Below, piece by piece: positions 26,602-34,875 of a stretch of 64,000 nt of DNA. Origin of the DNA: Niastella soli. Its GTDB lineage: Bacteria; Bacteroidota; Bacteroidia; Chitinophagales; Chitinophagaceae. The translations under genes and the position numbers were made by a program. The first letter of the stretch is position 1; every line of letters begins with the position of its first letter. The notes beneath the pieces are model-generated. The model was not told the DNA's origin. It searched no databases and saw nothing but the letters and a program-made list of their open reading frames with translations. The stretch covers positions 1-64,000 of the forward strand of contig NZ_JAGHKO010000006.1 of NCBI RefSeq assembly GCF_017742245.1, given 5' to 3'.

Positions 26602-26976
26602 ATGGAAGAATTAACCAAAGCCCAGGAGGAGATCCTGCTGGTGTTATGGGACATACAGGAAGGTGCCGTAGCTGATGTAGTAGAGAAATTACCTGAGCCC
26701 AAACCCGCGTACACCACGGTAGCCACTGTGATAAAGGTGCTGGAGAAAAAGGGGTATGTGGGGCACAAGAAGTTTGGCAATATACATGTGTATTATCCGG
26801 TGGTGACAAAAAAAGCCTATGCAAAACATGTATTGAAAGATGCGTACAAAGGGCTTTTCAATAATTCCCTTAACCAGCTGGTATCCTTCTTTGTAAAAGA
26901 AAAGGACGTGCCGGTAAGTGAGCTGGAAGAATTGAAAAAGCTGATAGACCAGGAGATCAAAAAACAAAAATCATGA
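26602..26976 (+). CDS. blaI: BlaI/MecI/CopY-family repressor
   Basis: This 124-aa protein has the BlaI/MecI winged HTH: LTKAQEEILLVLWDIQEGAVADVVEKLPEP, then AYTTVATVIKVLEKKGYVGHKK as recognition helix and wing. A helical dimerisation tail follows; the cleavage site for the partner protease is expected between the two. It probably represses its own operon through the palindrome at 26559. The stop overlaps the start of the M56 gene by four bases, so the two are translationally coupled. Confidence 0.92.
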   Translation: MEELTKAQEEILLVLWDIQEGAVADVVEKLPEPKPAYTTVATVIKVLEKKGYVGHKKFGNIHVYYPVVTKKAYAKHVLKDAYKGLFNNSLNQLVSFFVKEKDVPVSELEELKKLIDQEIKKQKS

Positions 26977-28460
26977 GTATGCAAGCCATTCTTATTTACG
27001 TTTTGTTGAGTGCCGGCTGTACGAGTGTGGTATGGCTGGTGTATAAAGCGTTACTGGAAAACAGGATGCCAGTAAAGACACTTCGCTGGTATTTTCTTAT
27101 TGGTATGATGGTGGCGATGCTGGCGCCTTTGAGTCCGTGGGCGATCCGTCAGGCAGTTGCAGAGGACACTCCGGATAACACGACCGTAAAGAATGCACCA
27201 GTAATAAGAACGAACGATTCAGGCTATATAGCAACACAAACAACAACAGCAATAGATTGGAAGAAAGGCATATCCGGGGTGTTCTATATTTATCTTTCTG
27301 TGCTGATCATTTTCATAATAGGAATAGTAAGAGAATTGGTGATGATATTTGCCTGTTATAAAAGAGCTACCAAAGAAAAAAGGGGCCGCTTGTGTATAGC
27401 ATGGAATAAGCAGTATAAAGACTCCTTTTCATTCTTCTACCTGGTGTTTGTGAATAAGGAATATCTGCAGGAAGGGCAGGATAATATCTTGTTGCATGAA
27501 AAAATACACGCGGAACAATATCATTCCATCGACCGATTGCTGGCCCAGCTCCTGACAGCGATTGTATGGTTCAATCCATTCATGTATATGTTGCGAAATG
27601 AGCTACAGTTGGTCCATGAGTACCTGGCAGATGAAGGAGTATTAAACAACGGAATTGACAAAGTACAGTACCAGCAGTTGTTGTTGGACCATATCATAGA
27701 ATCAAAGCGAATTGCCATTACCTCCACCTTCAAACATTCCTTAATAAAAAAACGCTTTCTTATGATGTCAACAAAAAAAGCAGCACCGGCGAGCCGCTAC
27801 CGGATCTTATTAATGGCGCCGGCCACAGCCCTGATGTTATTAGGGGTTGCCTTTGTAAACGGACAAACGGTATCAGAAACACCGAATGTAGCGGTGGCGC
27901 TAACAAAGGCAAACATGGTATACATCGGTATAGAGAATCCGGTGAACATTGCAGTAGCCGGTTACAAATCCAACGAAATTGCGGTGGCGATAGATAATGG
28001 TACTATTACCGGCGACAATGGACAATATGTGATCAAACCAGCGAAACCCGGCAAGGCGGTGATCACCGTAAAGGCGGCAGGTAAAGTAGTAAAAGAAACA
28101 ACCTTTACTGCAAAGTTTTTGTCGGACCCTGAAGTCGCAGTAGCAACACCGGGTACGGGCAGACTGATAAAAGGTGGCCGCATTAGTAAGGAAACCTTGT
28201 TGTCGGCCGGTGGTATTGTTTGTGTCGTTGAAAATGGGGAAGTTGATATCCCGCTCAAAGTGGTATCTTTTACTATGAGTGTGATAACCAACGAGTATGA
28301 GCAAAGCATGACTTCCAATGGCCGTTTTTCACCAGAACAAATAAAATTGATCCAGTCGTTGGGGAAAGACCAGCGGATCATTATCGATGAGATAGCAGCT
28401 GCCGGTCCGGATGGCAGAGCGCGGAAGATGCCGGCATCGCTGGTGTTTACGATTCAATAG
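26973..28460 (+). CDS. blaR1: BlaR1-type M56 metallopeptidase with GldM-like C-terminal region
   Basis: This 495-aa protein has TM helices near 4-26, 38-58, 103-127 and 275-297. Between the third and fourth is the M56 protease domain with the zinc motif HEKIH (175-179) and HEYLAD (H215, E216). M56 proteins cleave BlaI-type repressors on signal. Instead of a penicillin-binding sensor, residues about 303-495 resemble the last two beta domains of GldM, the gliding/type IX secretion protein: TKANMVYIGIENPVNIAVAG, VKAAGKVVKETTF, PEVAVATPGTGRLIKGGRIS and the ending DEIAAAGPDGRARKMPASL. The periplasmic input may therefore be a protein-protein contact and not a beta-lactam. M56 part firm; GldM likeness from pattern reading. 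Confidence 0.85.
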   Translation: MSMQAILIYVLLSAGCTSVVWLVYKALLENRMPVKTLRWYFLIGMMVAMLAPLSPWAIRQAVAEDTPDNTTVKNAPVIRTNDSGYIATQTTTAIDWKKGISGVFYIYLSVLIIFIIGIVRELVMIFACYKRATKEKRGRLCIAWNKQYKDSFSFFYLVFVNKEYLQEGQDNILLHEKIHAEQYHSIDRLLAQLLTAIVWFNPFMYMLRNELQLVHEYLADEGVLNNGIDKVQYQQLLLDHIIESKRIAITSTFKHSLIKKRFLMMSTKKAAPASRYRILLMAPATALMLLGVAFVNGQTVSETPNVAVALTKANMVYIGIENPVNIAVAGYKSNEIAVAIDNGTITGDNGQYVIKPAKPGKAVITVKAAGKVVKETTFTAKFLSDPEVAVATPGTGRLIKGGRISKETLLSAGGIVCVVENGEVDIPLKVVSFTMSVITNEYEQSMTSNGRFSPEQIKLIQSLGKDQRIIIDEIAAAGPDGRARKMPASLVFTIQ

Positions 28461-28488
28461 AGGTGATTAATATAATTATAACGTTCCG

Positions 28489-28511
28489 ATCCGCCAATTG
28501 GCGGATTTTTT
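28489..28511 (+). terminator. Terminator after the blaI-blaR1 operon
   Basis: ATCCGCCAATTGGCGGAT is a perfect 18-bp palindrome followed by a T-run. Confidence 0.8.
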
Positions 28512-28527
28512 TATTGGTGGTGATGGA

Positions 28528-28770
28528 TCAGTTAATTGAATTTGCCACTGCGTCGCTGTTTGTATGCTTGATCTTTTTATGCAGCCGGTAGGCAGCCATC
28601 AGAAACAGGGGAGCCGGTAGTAGATAGGGGATCATATATACAATTTTGCTACCTCTTGCAAAGGGCGACAGTGTATACTCAATCAGGAAGCCACCGAGCA
28701 TTATTAAATTAAGGAGGCCGCATAGTATGCCCAGGATCAGACAGGTGTTTTTGAGGGTTTTTGTTTTCAT
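28528..28770 (-). CDS. Small two-TM membrane protein, unknown
   Basis: This 80-aa frame starts MKTKTLKNTCLILG and has two hydrophobic helices (about 8-31 and 43-61) separated by a short basic loop, followed by a charged tail (RLHKKIKHTNSD). No family is recognised. It converges on the blaR1 gene and its 3' end lies just after that gene's terminator. The codon pattern and TM layout support a real gene, but there is no independent evidence. Confidence 0.55.
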   Translation of the reverse strand: MKTKTLKNTCLILGILCGLLNLIMLGGFLIEYTLSPFARGSKIVYMIPYLLPAPLFLMAAYRLHKKIKHTNSDAVANSIN

Positions 28771-28858
28771 GAGAGGAGGGTTGGGTAAATGTAGGGAATT
28801 CGTTTAGTAAAAATAGGGACTAACGCAGGGCATACTGGCTTATCTAAGACGGGATCGT

Positions 28859-29053
28859 AATTCCGCAGTCACTGACTGCGGAATTTCAAAAGAAGGACAA
28901 ATTGATGCTGGTCAATTCCGCAATCAACGATTGCGGAATTGGACATGGCAGGTCAGCGTGATAAGACTCCATTTACGCAAGAGCCTCTTGCGGAATTATA
29001 ATGGGTTGACAAATAAGCAGTAATCAATTTTGCAGCAGCCTGCTGCAAAATTG
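28859..29053. repeat. Array of four evenly spaced palindromes
   Basis: Four hairpins of 27-29 bp are centred near 28872, 28927, 28984 and 29039, a spacing of 55-57 bp. The first (28859-28885) has arms AATTCCGCAGTCA/TGACTGCGGAATT; the second (28913-28941) CAATTCCGCAATC/GATTGCGGAATTG; the third core (28976-28992) CGCAAGA/TCTTGCG; the fourth (29025-29053) CAATTTTGCAGCA/TGCTGCAAAATTG. Stem bases vary between units but stay paired. The array fills most of the divergent gap 28771-29152; no gene is seen in it. Confidence 0.9.
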
Positions 29054-29152
29054 TGGGATCCAGAAGTATTAATTTGTTTATTCATGTGTATGATTTGCGC
29101 ATTAATTTAAAATGAATGAGTTTTGGAAGAATAATGAAGGACTTAAAATAAT

Positions 29153-30043
29153 ATGCTGCATAAATATTCTGTATTGAAAACAAGTTGGGGAGTTGCAATT
29201 TTTTTAGATATAGAGGAAATGTTAGATCCTGATATCTCCAAACCTGATATAAAAATAACCGACAGGATCTATTTACGAATAAGTGATACCCGGAAATTAT
29301 CCAGTGATGAAATTACTTTATGGGTGGGAGCAGCTTTAAAAGGTCTGGCTGTTGAAATATATGACAAGGTCAATGGTGTCGTGTGTTACGACTTAAAACT
29401 TTTAGATTTTAGCTATACGGATTTTCAAATAGAAGGCCTTTTTTGCGCTGTTAGGGAATGGGTAGTTAAGTATTATGATCTGAAAATTGAGCCAATTGAA
29501 GTTAATTATGATAAAGTGACAAATAAATATATTTTTGAATTGCCAGGGGACCCTATAATGAATAAGAGTATGTTTATAGATTATGCAGAAAAAAATAATG
29601 TGGAAAAATTACGTGAGTTATTAGGTGCAGGAATGAATATTAATGAATTAGCATATGATAAAAGTGCCTTGCATGCCACTTGCGTTACAAATGCTAGTGA
29701 AGCGGCTGCTTTTTTAATTGAAAATAGAATAGATGTCAACTTAAAAGATAAACAAACTGGAGCTACAGCTCTTCACTATTGTGCGGTTTATAATCATTTT
29801 GAAATTGCAAATTTGATTGTAGCCAATGGTGGCCGGCTTGATATTCACGATGATTATGGTAATGAGCCTTTATGGACAGCCGTATTTAATGTAAGGGGTA
29901 AAATTGAACGGTTGCCATTAGTTGAGCTATTTCTAATCCATGGTGGAAATAAAAATCATAAAAATAATGCAGGTAGAAGCCCGTTAGATTTTTTAAATCA
30001 GATAAAGCATATTCCATTAATAGAGTTGTTAAATAAGTATTGA
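29153..30043 (+). CDS. Ankyrin-repeat protein with unknown N-terminal domain
   Basis: This 296-aa cytoplasmic protein lacks a signal peptide. Residues 1-135 form an unrecognised domain (TDRIYLRISDTRKLSSDEITLWVGAALKGL is part of a longer conserved-looking stretch, split here as TDRIYLRIS and ITLWVGAALKGL). Residues about 136-290 are ankyrin repeats (LRELLGAGMNINELAYDKSA, GATALHYCAVYNHFEIANLI, NEPLWTAVFN, NNAGRSPLDFL). The gene is AT-rich compared with the PUL and is followed by small genes, one Imm32-like. Such ankyrin proteins occur as immunity proteins in polymorphic toxin loci, but no toxin gene is seen here. Confidence 0.75.
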   Translation: MLHKYSVLKTSWGVAIFLDIEEMLDPDISKPDIKITDRIYLRISDTRKLSSDEITLWVGAALKGLAVEIYDKVNGVVCYDLKLLDFSYTDFQIEGLFCAVREWVVKYYDLKIEPIEVNYDKVTNKYIFELPGDPIMNKSMFIDYAEKNNVEKLRELLGAGMNINELAYDKSALHATCVTNASEAAAFLIENRIDVNLKDKQTGATALHYCAVYNHFEIANLIVANGGRLDIHDDYGNEPLWTAVFNVRGKIERLPLVELFLIHGGNKNHKNNAGRSPLDFLNQIKHIPLIELLNKY

Positions 30044-30127
30044 ATATACCGGTGGTTTTTAAAACAATTCTTATACCTCCCTATAAGAGAGAGCAAAGAA
30101 AAAAGGTAAAAAGTAATTGTTATAATT

Positions 30128-30385
30128 ATGAAAATAACCATTGAAATACCTGATTATAAACCGGAAAGAGGTGTCGAATATAAATGGGAGGACGGCTTTG
30201 AAATAAAAGCGGTGTCTGATAATGGGGCTATAATAATAACTGCAAATAAGGAGGGCTTGACTTCCTTAGCAAATCATTTATTAAATCTTGCGCAGGATAT
30301 CATTCCTGCAAGATATCATTTACATTTTGATGTATCCAATTCTTTGCAAGAAGGTTCAACTGAATTAATAATTGAGAAAATTTGA
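30128..30385 (+). CDS. Imm32-like small protein (possible immunity protein)
   Basis: This 85-aa acidic cytoplasmic protein has the pattern EGLTSLANHLLNLAQD ... RYHLHFDVSNSLQEGSTELIIEK, which resembles Imm32-type immunity proteins of polymorphic toxin systems as I recall the family. It lies 84 bp after the ankyrin gene and next to another small gene on the same strand. If the likeness is right, this is an orphan immunity cassette. A profile search would decide. Confidence 0.55.
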   Translation: MKITIEIPDYKPERGVEYKWEDGFEIKAVSDNGAIIITANKEGLTSLANHLLNLAQDIIPARYHLHFDVSNSLQEGSTELIIEKI

Positions 30386-30396
30386 GGGAAAAGTCA

Positions 30397-30717
30397 ATGA
30401 AATCCTATTCAGAATCAGTAATAAAAGAAGTGGAGGAAATAATAAGAGAAAACCAGGGCAACCTGGTGTTGGTGAAAGAGAAGTTTAGAGGAGATAATGA
30501 GAGCTCCTATACAGTCACCAATAAGTTTAGACAATCTGCTTTTTTAATTGATGATGACGATGTTGTCGAGCTTTTGATAAGTAGATTGCTTGAGCAAAAT
30601 GTTGAAATATTTGATGGCTTTGATCAGTTGGAAAAAAAGTATACCCAAGTAGTACCCAAGCCGCTATTTTGGCCAGATGACTGGCCCTGGCCACCCGAAT
30701 CAAAAAAAAGCAAATAA
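30397..30717 (+). CDS. Hypothetical cytoplasmic protein, 106 aa
   Basis: The ATG at 30397 is preferred over a TTG at 30382 that overlaps the previous stop. The protein starts MKSYSESVIKEVEEII, is helical and charged, and ends with a Trp/Pro-rich tail (LFWPDDWPWPPESKKSK). No family is recognised. It probably shares a transcript with the two genes upstream, and a terminator hairpin follows at 30783. Confidence 0.6.
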   Translation: MKSYSESVIKEVEEIIRENQGNLVLVKEKFRGDNESSYTVTNKFRQSAFLIDDDDVVELLISRLLEQNVEIFDGFDQLEKKYTQVVPKPLFWPDDWPWPPESKKSK

Positions 30718-30731
30718 AGTTTTTCTCTGAT

Positions 30732-30808
30732 GGCGCAAGCGTCCGCTTGTGCCTGATATGCCAGAGGAAATCTAATAAATTGAAGGGACTGCACGAACGC
30801 AGTCCCTT
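30732..30808. terminator. Two hairpins between convergent genes, probable bidirectional terminator
   Basis: GGCGCAAGCG/CGCTTGTGCC (30732-30753) forms the first hairpin. AAGGGACTGC (30783-30792) and GCAGTCCCTT (30799-30808) form a perfect 10-bp stem with a 6-nt loop, flanked by A/T-rich sequence. Confidence 0.7.
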
Positions 30809-30860
30809 GATAATAATCAAAAACAAACATCAAAGCGGCGGAAAAGCAGGATCTAACGGT

Positions 30861-31472
30861 TTATGGAATAATACAGGTCCCTGTATAAACACTGGTTGCA
30901 ATTTCACATTCGTCATCCGAAAGAAAACTCAACCAGGTATGTACTTCATGCCCGGATAGTTGAGGGATTTCCAGCGTGGCTTTAAAATCACAGCGTCTTG
31001 CACTGCCAATGTTGTATACACATTCATTCAATGTTTCACAATAAACTACCAGGATTGCTTTATGGGTTTTTAGTTCGCCTGTACAACCATATCTTGCCCA
31101 GCTGAATTCTATACCACCAGAGACGGCTTTTGTCAGGGCAACCATTCCCGTTTGCAACCTTCCATGGGTTAATAATAGTTTGCTATAATCTATTTTAAAT
31201 TCCCTGTCGATAATGGAAAGAGCGGAATTTAGGTTGCGCGATATAGCATAGTTCACATCGGTGATGTTTTTAATATTTCGATTGCTCTCAATGAAAAAGG
31301 GAATAAAGGATTGCAGGATGTATGCCAGCCTTTCAAGTATCTCCCACTGTACAAAATGGAGCGCAGATAAGTTGCCGCTTGCTGTAGCCATGTTTTGAGT
31401 GTACGCCAGGTGGATATTCTCTTTATTGCATGTTGTTATATCTGATGATGAATTTTTAATAGTGAGTGTCAT
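30861..31472 (-). CDS. Diverged DUF6266-like protein
   Basis: This 203-aa protein aligns by eye with the DUF6266 protein encoded just upstream (31654-32289): FKIDYSKLLLTHGRL versus FKIAYDRVKISKGLL, GGIEFSWARYG versus GAIQFTWTGSD, AILVVYCETLNECVY versus AILVAHCPDLNRTVF, and GHEVHTWLSFLSDD versus GKVAHTWITFVSAN. The N-terminal glycine-rich signature of DUF6266 is lost. The function of the family is unknown. It is the second gene of a two-gene minus-strand unit. Confidence 0.65.
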   Translation of the reverse strand: MTLTIKNSSSDITTCNKENIHLAYTQNMATASGNLSALHFVQWEILERLAYILQSFIPFFIESNRNIKNITDVNYAISRNLNSALSIIDREFKIDYSKLLLTHGRLQTGMVALTKAVSGGIEFSWARYGCTGELKTHKAILVVYCETLNECVYNIGSARRCDFKATLEIPQLSGHEVHTWLSFLSDDECEIATSVYTGTCIIP

Positions 31473-31653
31473 AAAAAAGGTATTAATGATTAAAGGTTAA
31501 TTGATTCATTGATTGCTTTTTAAAATGCGCCCCCGGGCCCTGGGGGTAGCATTTTAAGGTAGGTGGGCTGTTGCCCTTCCCGATACGAATCGGGCTTAAT
31601 TGCCGGGTGTCAGCCAGCTATTGGATTTCATGGTGATACGGGAACGTTTCGCG

Positions 31654-32289
31654 TTAGCTGACGTTTACAGTACCGATGTACTCGCTGTTGGCAATGAACT
31701 TGCCATTGGCCGACACAAAAGTGATCCAGGTGTGCGCCACTTTACCTGCGAATTTGGGTACAGCCAGTTCACCAGACAGCGAATCCCGACTGCCGATCGA
31801 TTTAAACACTGTTCTGTTCAGATCTGGGCAGTGAGCAACGAGGATGGCTACGTCAGTTGGCTTTTCCTTTGTATTACTATCAGAGCCAGTCCAGGTAAAC
31901 TGGATGGCACCGGGTTTGGTGGATGCCACTGCTAACCCTTCTACGTTAAATAATAATCCTTTACTGATCTTAACCCGATCGTAGGCAATTTTGAAATCGG
32001 GATTGGCGCCGTCAAGGGCTTCTTTAATGATCAGTGACAACGCATAATTGGCACCCGTCATTCGAACCGCCTGATCCCTAAAACCGAGCACCAACAGATC
32101 GTGCATGCTTTGTACAAAGGAAGACGCCACTTTAAATTTTGCTTTTTGCTCTTCCTGTTTTGGGGTGTTGGCATTTCTGCGGGAGTGCGCTTTGCTGCGC
32201 ATTACTGCAAGGCCACGCCAGGATGTGCCAACCACTCTTCCGATGGTACCTGAAAATGCATCCAGGATACCGTTCTTCATTTTACCCAT
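31654..32289 (-). CDS. DUF6266 family protein
   Basis: This 211-aa protein starts MGKMKNGILDAFSGTIGRVV and continues GTSWRGLAVMRSKAHSRR, the recognisable N-terminus of DUF6266, a Bacteroidota family of unknown role. There is no signal peptide; the first 60 residues are basic and the rest is predicted to be beta-rich. A diverged paralogue follows on the same strand. The starting ATG at 32289 is preceded by an AT-rich stretch. Confidence 0.8.
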   Translation of the reverse strand: MGKMKNGILDAFSGTIGRVVGTSWRGLAVMRSKAHSRRNANTPKQEEQKAKFKVASSFVQSMHDLLVLGFRDQAVRMTGANYALSLIIKEALDGANPDFKIAYDRVKISKGLLFNVEGLAVASTKPGAIQFTWTGSDSNTKEKPTDVAILVAHCPDLNRTVFKSIGSRDSLSGELAVPKFAGKVAHTWITFVSANGKFIANSEYIGTVNVS

Positions 32290-32299
32290 AATTAATCGA

Positions 32300-32763
32300 T
32301 TTTAAGTGTTAATGAAAATAATGACCAGCACCAGACGCATGTACATAACCGGTATTTGTTCAATTGCCTTGTGCGATACAAAGGTAAGATGGTTTTATAT
32401 TGAAAAAGTAACTGACATGACTACACTATACTAGAGTGTTTTATATTGTTCTATGATGTTCCAGATTGTCCTATGTACGTCTACAGTGCCATGAGTATGT
32501 CTACAATGGTCTATAGGTGTCTTGAATGGTCATGGGGAAAAACGTGGTATTGTTTGGGGTTGTGCCGGGGCAAACGGAGGATTTTGCCGGACGTTGTTTG
32601 GATGTTGTTCGGACTTTACGGGGGAATGTTCGGGTGTACTCAGGGGAAATGCGAAGAGAGTCCGAACAAAGTCGACTGTAATACCGGCGCAAGACTGGAG
32701 CGAGGTTGGATTGTAAAAGGATTAATGGGGGGAACTATTGAGTCTTTCTTTTTCAATATTGGA
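32300..32763. other. Non-coding G-rich stretch with an inverted repeat
   Basis: No convincing gene is seen. From about 32540 the plus strand is unusually G-rich. TTGTTCGGAC (32605-32614) and GTCCGAACAA (32660-32669) are a perfect 10-bp inverted repeat. Upstream, motifs of the type TCTAYRRTG recur loosely between 32440 and 32520. It could be a leader or a small RNA. Confidence 0.35.
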
Positions 32764-32794
32764 AACAAAAAAGGAGGTCGTTACGACCTCCTTT
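32764..32794 (-). terminator. Strong terminator of the small HTH-like gene
   Basis: AAAGGAGGTCG (32770-32780) and CGACCTCCTTT (32784-32794) form a perfect 11-bp stem with a 3-nt loop. In the minus direction it follows the stop codon at once and runs into a T-rich tract. Confidence 0.85.
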
Positions 32795-33005
32795 AGCACT
32801 CTAAGTACGGGATAACATCTTCCATTTTGAAAGGTGTCATCTCGCAGAACTCCCGCAATGTAACCCACTCACGTTTGGCTTTACCTAACTTCTTACGAAT
32901 ATCCGTTAGGAAGTCGCGGGAAGCACGTATCGACAGATGAGTGAGTCGTGATACGGCTTTTACATCGACTATTAGCCGATGAGTGGGGGTGGGCAATTTT
33001 GCCAT
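32793..33005 (-). CDS. Small HTH-like DNA-binding protein
   Basis: The ATG at 33005 gives a 70-aa basic protein (MAKLPTPTHRLIVDVKAVSR, then LTHLSIRASRDFLTDIRKKL, then EWVTLREFCEMTPFKMEDVI). The layout of short helices, a basic loop and a LREFCEMT segment resembles small excisionase-like or HTH proteins common in mobile and accessory regions of Bacteroidota. The frame runs upstream to 33188 but that part lacks coding features. The stop codon is followed directly by a strong terminator. Role unknown. Confidence 0.6.
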   Translation of the reverse strand: MAKLPTPTHRLIVDVKAVSRLTHLSIRASRDFLTDIRKKLGKAKREWVTLREFCEMTPFKMEDVIPYLEC

Positions 33006-33628
33006 TATCCATAATTGAACAAAACGTAAATTTTTAAATGAACAACATAATAAACAGAATACAAGGAACCACCGAATTAGCCATTTGGCGTAAACTTTTA
33101 TTAATAGATTTAGATTACTTGAGTATAAGTTCTTGTTGTTTTTACTTCTAATTGCTCGGCATTCCTGAATGATCACATAAAGAATCACTTAGGTGCTTTA
33201 ATAAGGCCTGGGCGCGAAGAAGATTTTCCATTGTTTGAATAACCCGGGGTAGTTTCTCTTTGGGAGATCCCGGAGGGAAAGGAATTTATAAACATAACCC
33301 TTACATGGCTTATAGCAGCCGTTAGCAGTCTCGTGTAAAAATTCATATTATAAGGTTATAATGGTGAAATGGTATTTCCAACGAATCGAAATCGCCTCTA
33401 TGCGGTTATTCAATAGCGTTGTAGTACTAAGTTACACAATAGAAACGAATTGATAAAATAATTATATGACTTGTTAGAGTTCTTGATCGGGGTCAAATAT
33501 TTGAAACAATTCGTTTGTGCATTTAGTTTACAAATTTATTTTCAGTTTTTGTGTGATCGCATAATGGGTATTTCAAAATTCTCAGGCACCTTTGAAGCGG
33601 TATTGTTACCTCACCACAAATCATTTTT
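33006..33628. other. Long intergenic gap with a possible gene remnant
   Basis: No full gene is seen. On the minus strand, 33148-33231 reads MENLLRAQALLKHLSDSLCD plus seven residues and stop; the open frame extends upstream about 12 codons in a protein-like manner, so it may be the tail of a lost gene. The rest is AT-rich and probably contains the promoter of the 33629 gene. Confidence 0.35.
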
Positions 33629-34492
33629 ATGAAAACCTATAATAAACACCCTCAATGGTATAATCAACCGCTGCGGTTGACGGAAGATGAATTGAATAAT
33701 CCTGATCTGGCCCTTGATAATTTCTTTGAGTGGTACCATTTGCATGAAGTGCGCCAAATACTATGGCAATGGGTAACGGAAGTTATTTCCAGTCCTGGTA
33801 GTATTTCAAATGACCCACATGAAAGGAATAATCATCTTTTCTTTTATGAAAAAATGGAGGTGCTGGTAGAGGCTGCCTGGATAATGAGCCGCGGTAACCC
33901 GGCTATTCCCACGCAAAATCCGCCGGTTTCCAGTAAAGCAAGTGGTTCAACCAATAAAGAGAACGGCCGCTATTCAAAACCTGAGCGGTTGATTGAAAAG
34001 GTTGCTACAAGCGCAGCAGAAGTAATCAAGGAGGTATTCTCGCAGGTGCTTTTAAAAGACCTGCTGGAATACCTGCTGCCTACCTGGCTGCGGGTGGCGC
34101 TTATCAATGCGGAGTGCCGGTATAATGATGGAAATGGCCGGGAGGTGCTATACGAGTTTTATGAGCAATTGTTACCGTTTATAGAGGCGCTACATGGAAT
34201 GGCAGGAAATGCCTCCTTTGATAAGCTTACTACAGTGGTGACTGGCTTTTTTCAGCAGTTCTCTATCGAGTATATCCGGCGCGAGCTGGCCGATTTTCTA
34301 GAGGCTGGTATTGGTCATGATGGCAAATATCCTGATGGCTTTACGCCCTGGCAGGCCTGGATGACCTATAACGATGTCCTGTGCCTGGTAGAAGCGGCGT
34401 ATCAGTTGTATCTGATGCAGAAGATTCAAACTTTTACGATAGGATCATTTTTGGAAAGTGGGGAAAAGAGTGTACTGAAGATGGTACAATAA
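33629..34492 (+). CDS. Hypothetical protein, 287 aa
   Basis: The protein starts MKTYNKHPQWYNQPLRLTED, lacks a signal peptide and is mainly helical. It has a low-complexity Ser/Asn linker near residues 95-115 and repeated aromatic helices (FFEWYHLHEVRQILWQWVTE; VLYEFYEQLLPFIEALHGMA). No family is recognised. It is followed by two short basic genes on the same strand. Codon use and length support a real gene. Confidence 0.7.
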   Translation: MKTYNKHPQWYNQPLRLTEDELNNPDLALDNFFEWYHLHEVRQILWQWVTEVISSPGSISNDPHERNNHLFFYEKMEVLVEAAWIMSRGNPAIPTQNPPVSSKASGSTNKENGRYSKPERLIEKVATSAAEVIKEVFSQVLLKDLLEYLLPTWLRVALINAECRYNDGNGREVLYEFYEQLLPFIEALHGMAGNASFDKLTTVVTGFFQQFSIEYIRRELADFLEAGIGHDGKYPDGFTPWQAWMTYNDVLCLVEAAYQLYLMQKIQTFTIGSFLESGEKSVLKMVQ

Positions 34493-34560
34493 TAAACCTC
34501 CAATTGTTAAAGTTGAAATGTGATATTTGGCGGAAACTTGATTAATCTAAAAAGAAGCAT

Positions 34561-34860
34561 ATGCCGAAAAAAATATCGTCTACAAAACAACCTCATATTT
34601 TGATAGATAAGAACATGAGGGATTATAGTAAAGAACCTGCTTTTGTAAAAGCAGACGAAAGAGCAGCTGCTTTTTTGAAAAAGCATCCTTTGCCAAAAGA
34701 GTTTACAGAAAATGAAGAAAAGCCGGAGGAGCTGGTGACAATTTCAAAGTCAAGTTTTATTGCTCTTATTGCCAGAGATATTAAAGGGAGAAGCCTTTTT
34801 CCCAAAAAAGTTGAAGAAGCAAAAAGGATTCTCGAGCGTGCACGTTTTGTAAAAAAATAG
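34561..34860 (+). CDS. Small basic protein, unknown (paralogue of the next gene)
   Basis: This 99-aa Lys-rich protein has no signal peptide. Its C-terminal 40 residues (VTISKSSFIALIARDIKGRS, LFPKKVEEAKRILERARFVK) match those of the gene at 34876-35043. No known family is recognised. Confidence 0.6.
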   Translation: MPKKISSTKQPHILIDKNMRDYSKEPAFVKADERAAAFLKKHPLPKEFTENEEKPEELVTISKSSFIALIARDIKGRSLFPKKVEEAKRILERARFVKK

Positions 34861-34875
34861 AAAACTGAATAATAT

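Noticed and set aside
28859-29053. CRISPR array: four 27-29 bp repeats with 27-34 bp spacers
   Set aside because: The units are palindromes that differ from each other in the stem, not near-identical repeats, and no cas gene is in the window.
32446-32796. A 116-aa plus-strand frame rich in Trp, Cys and Gly
   Set aside because: Its composition follows the G-rich DNA, it overlaps a terminator and the end of an opposite gene, and it has no family pattern.
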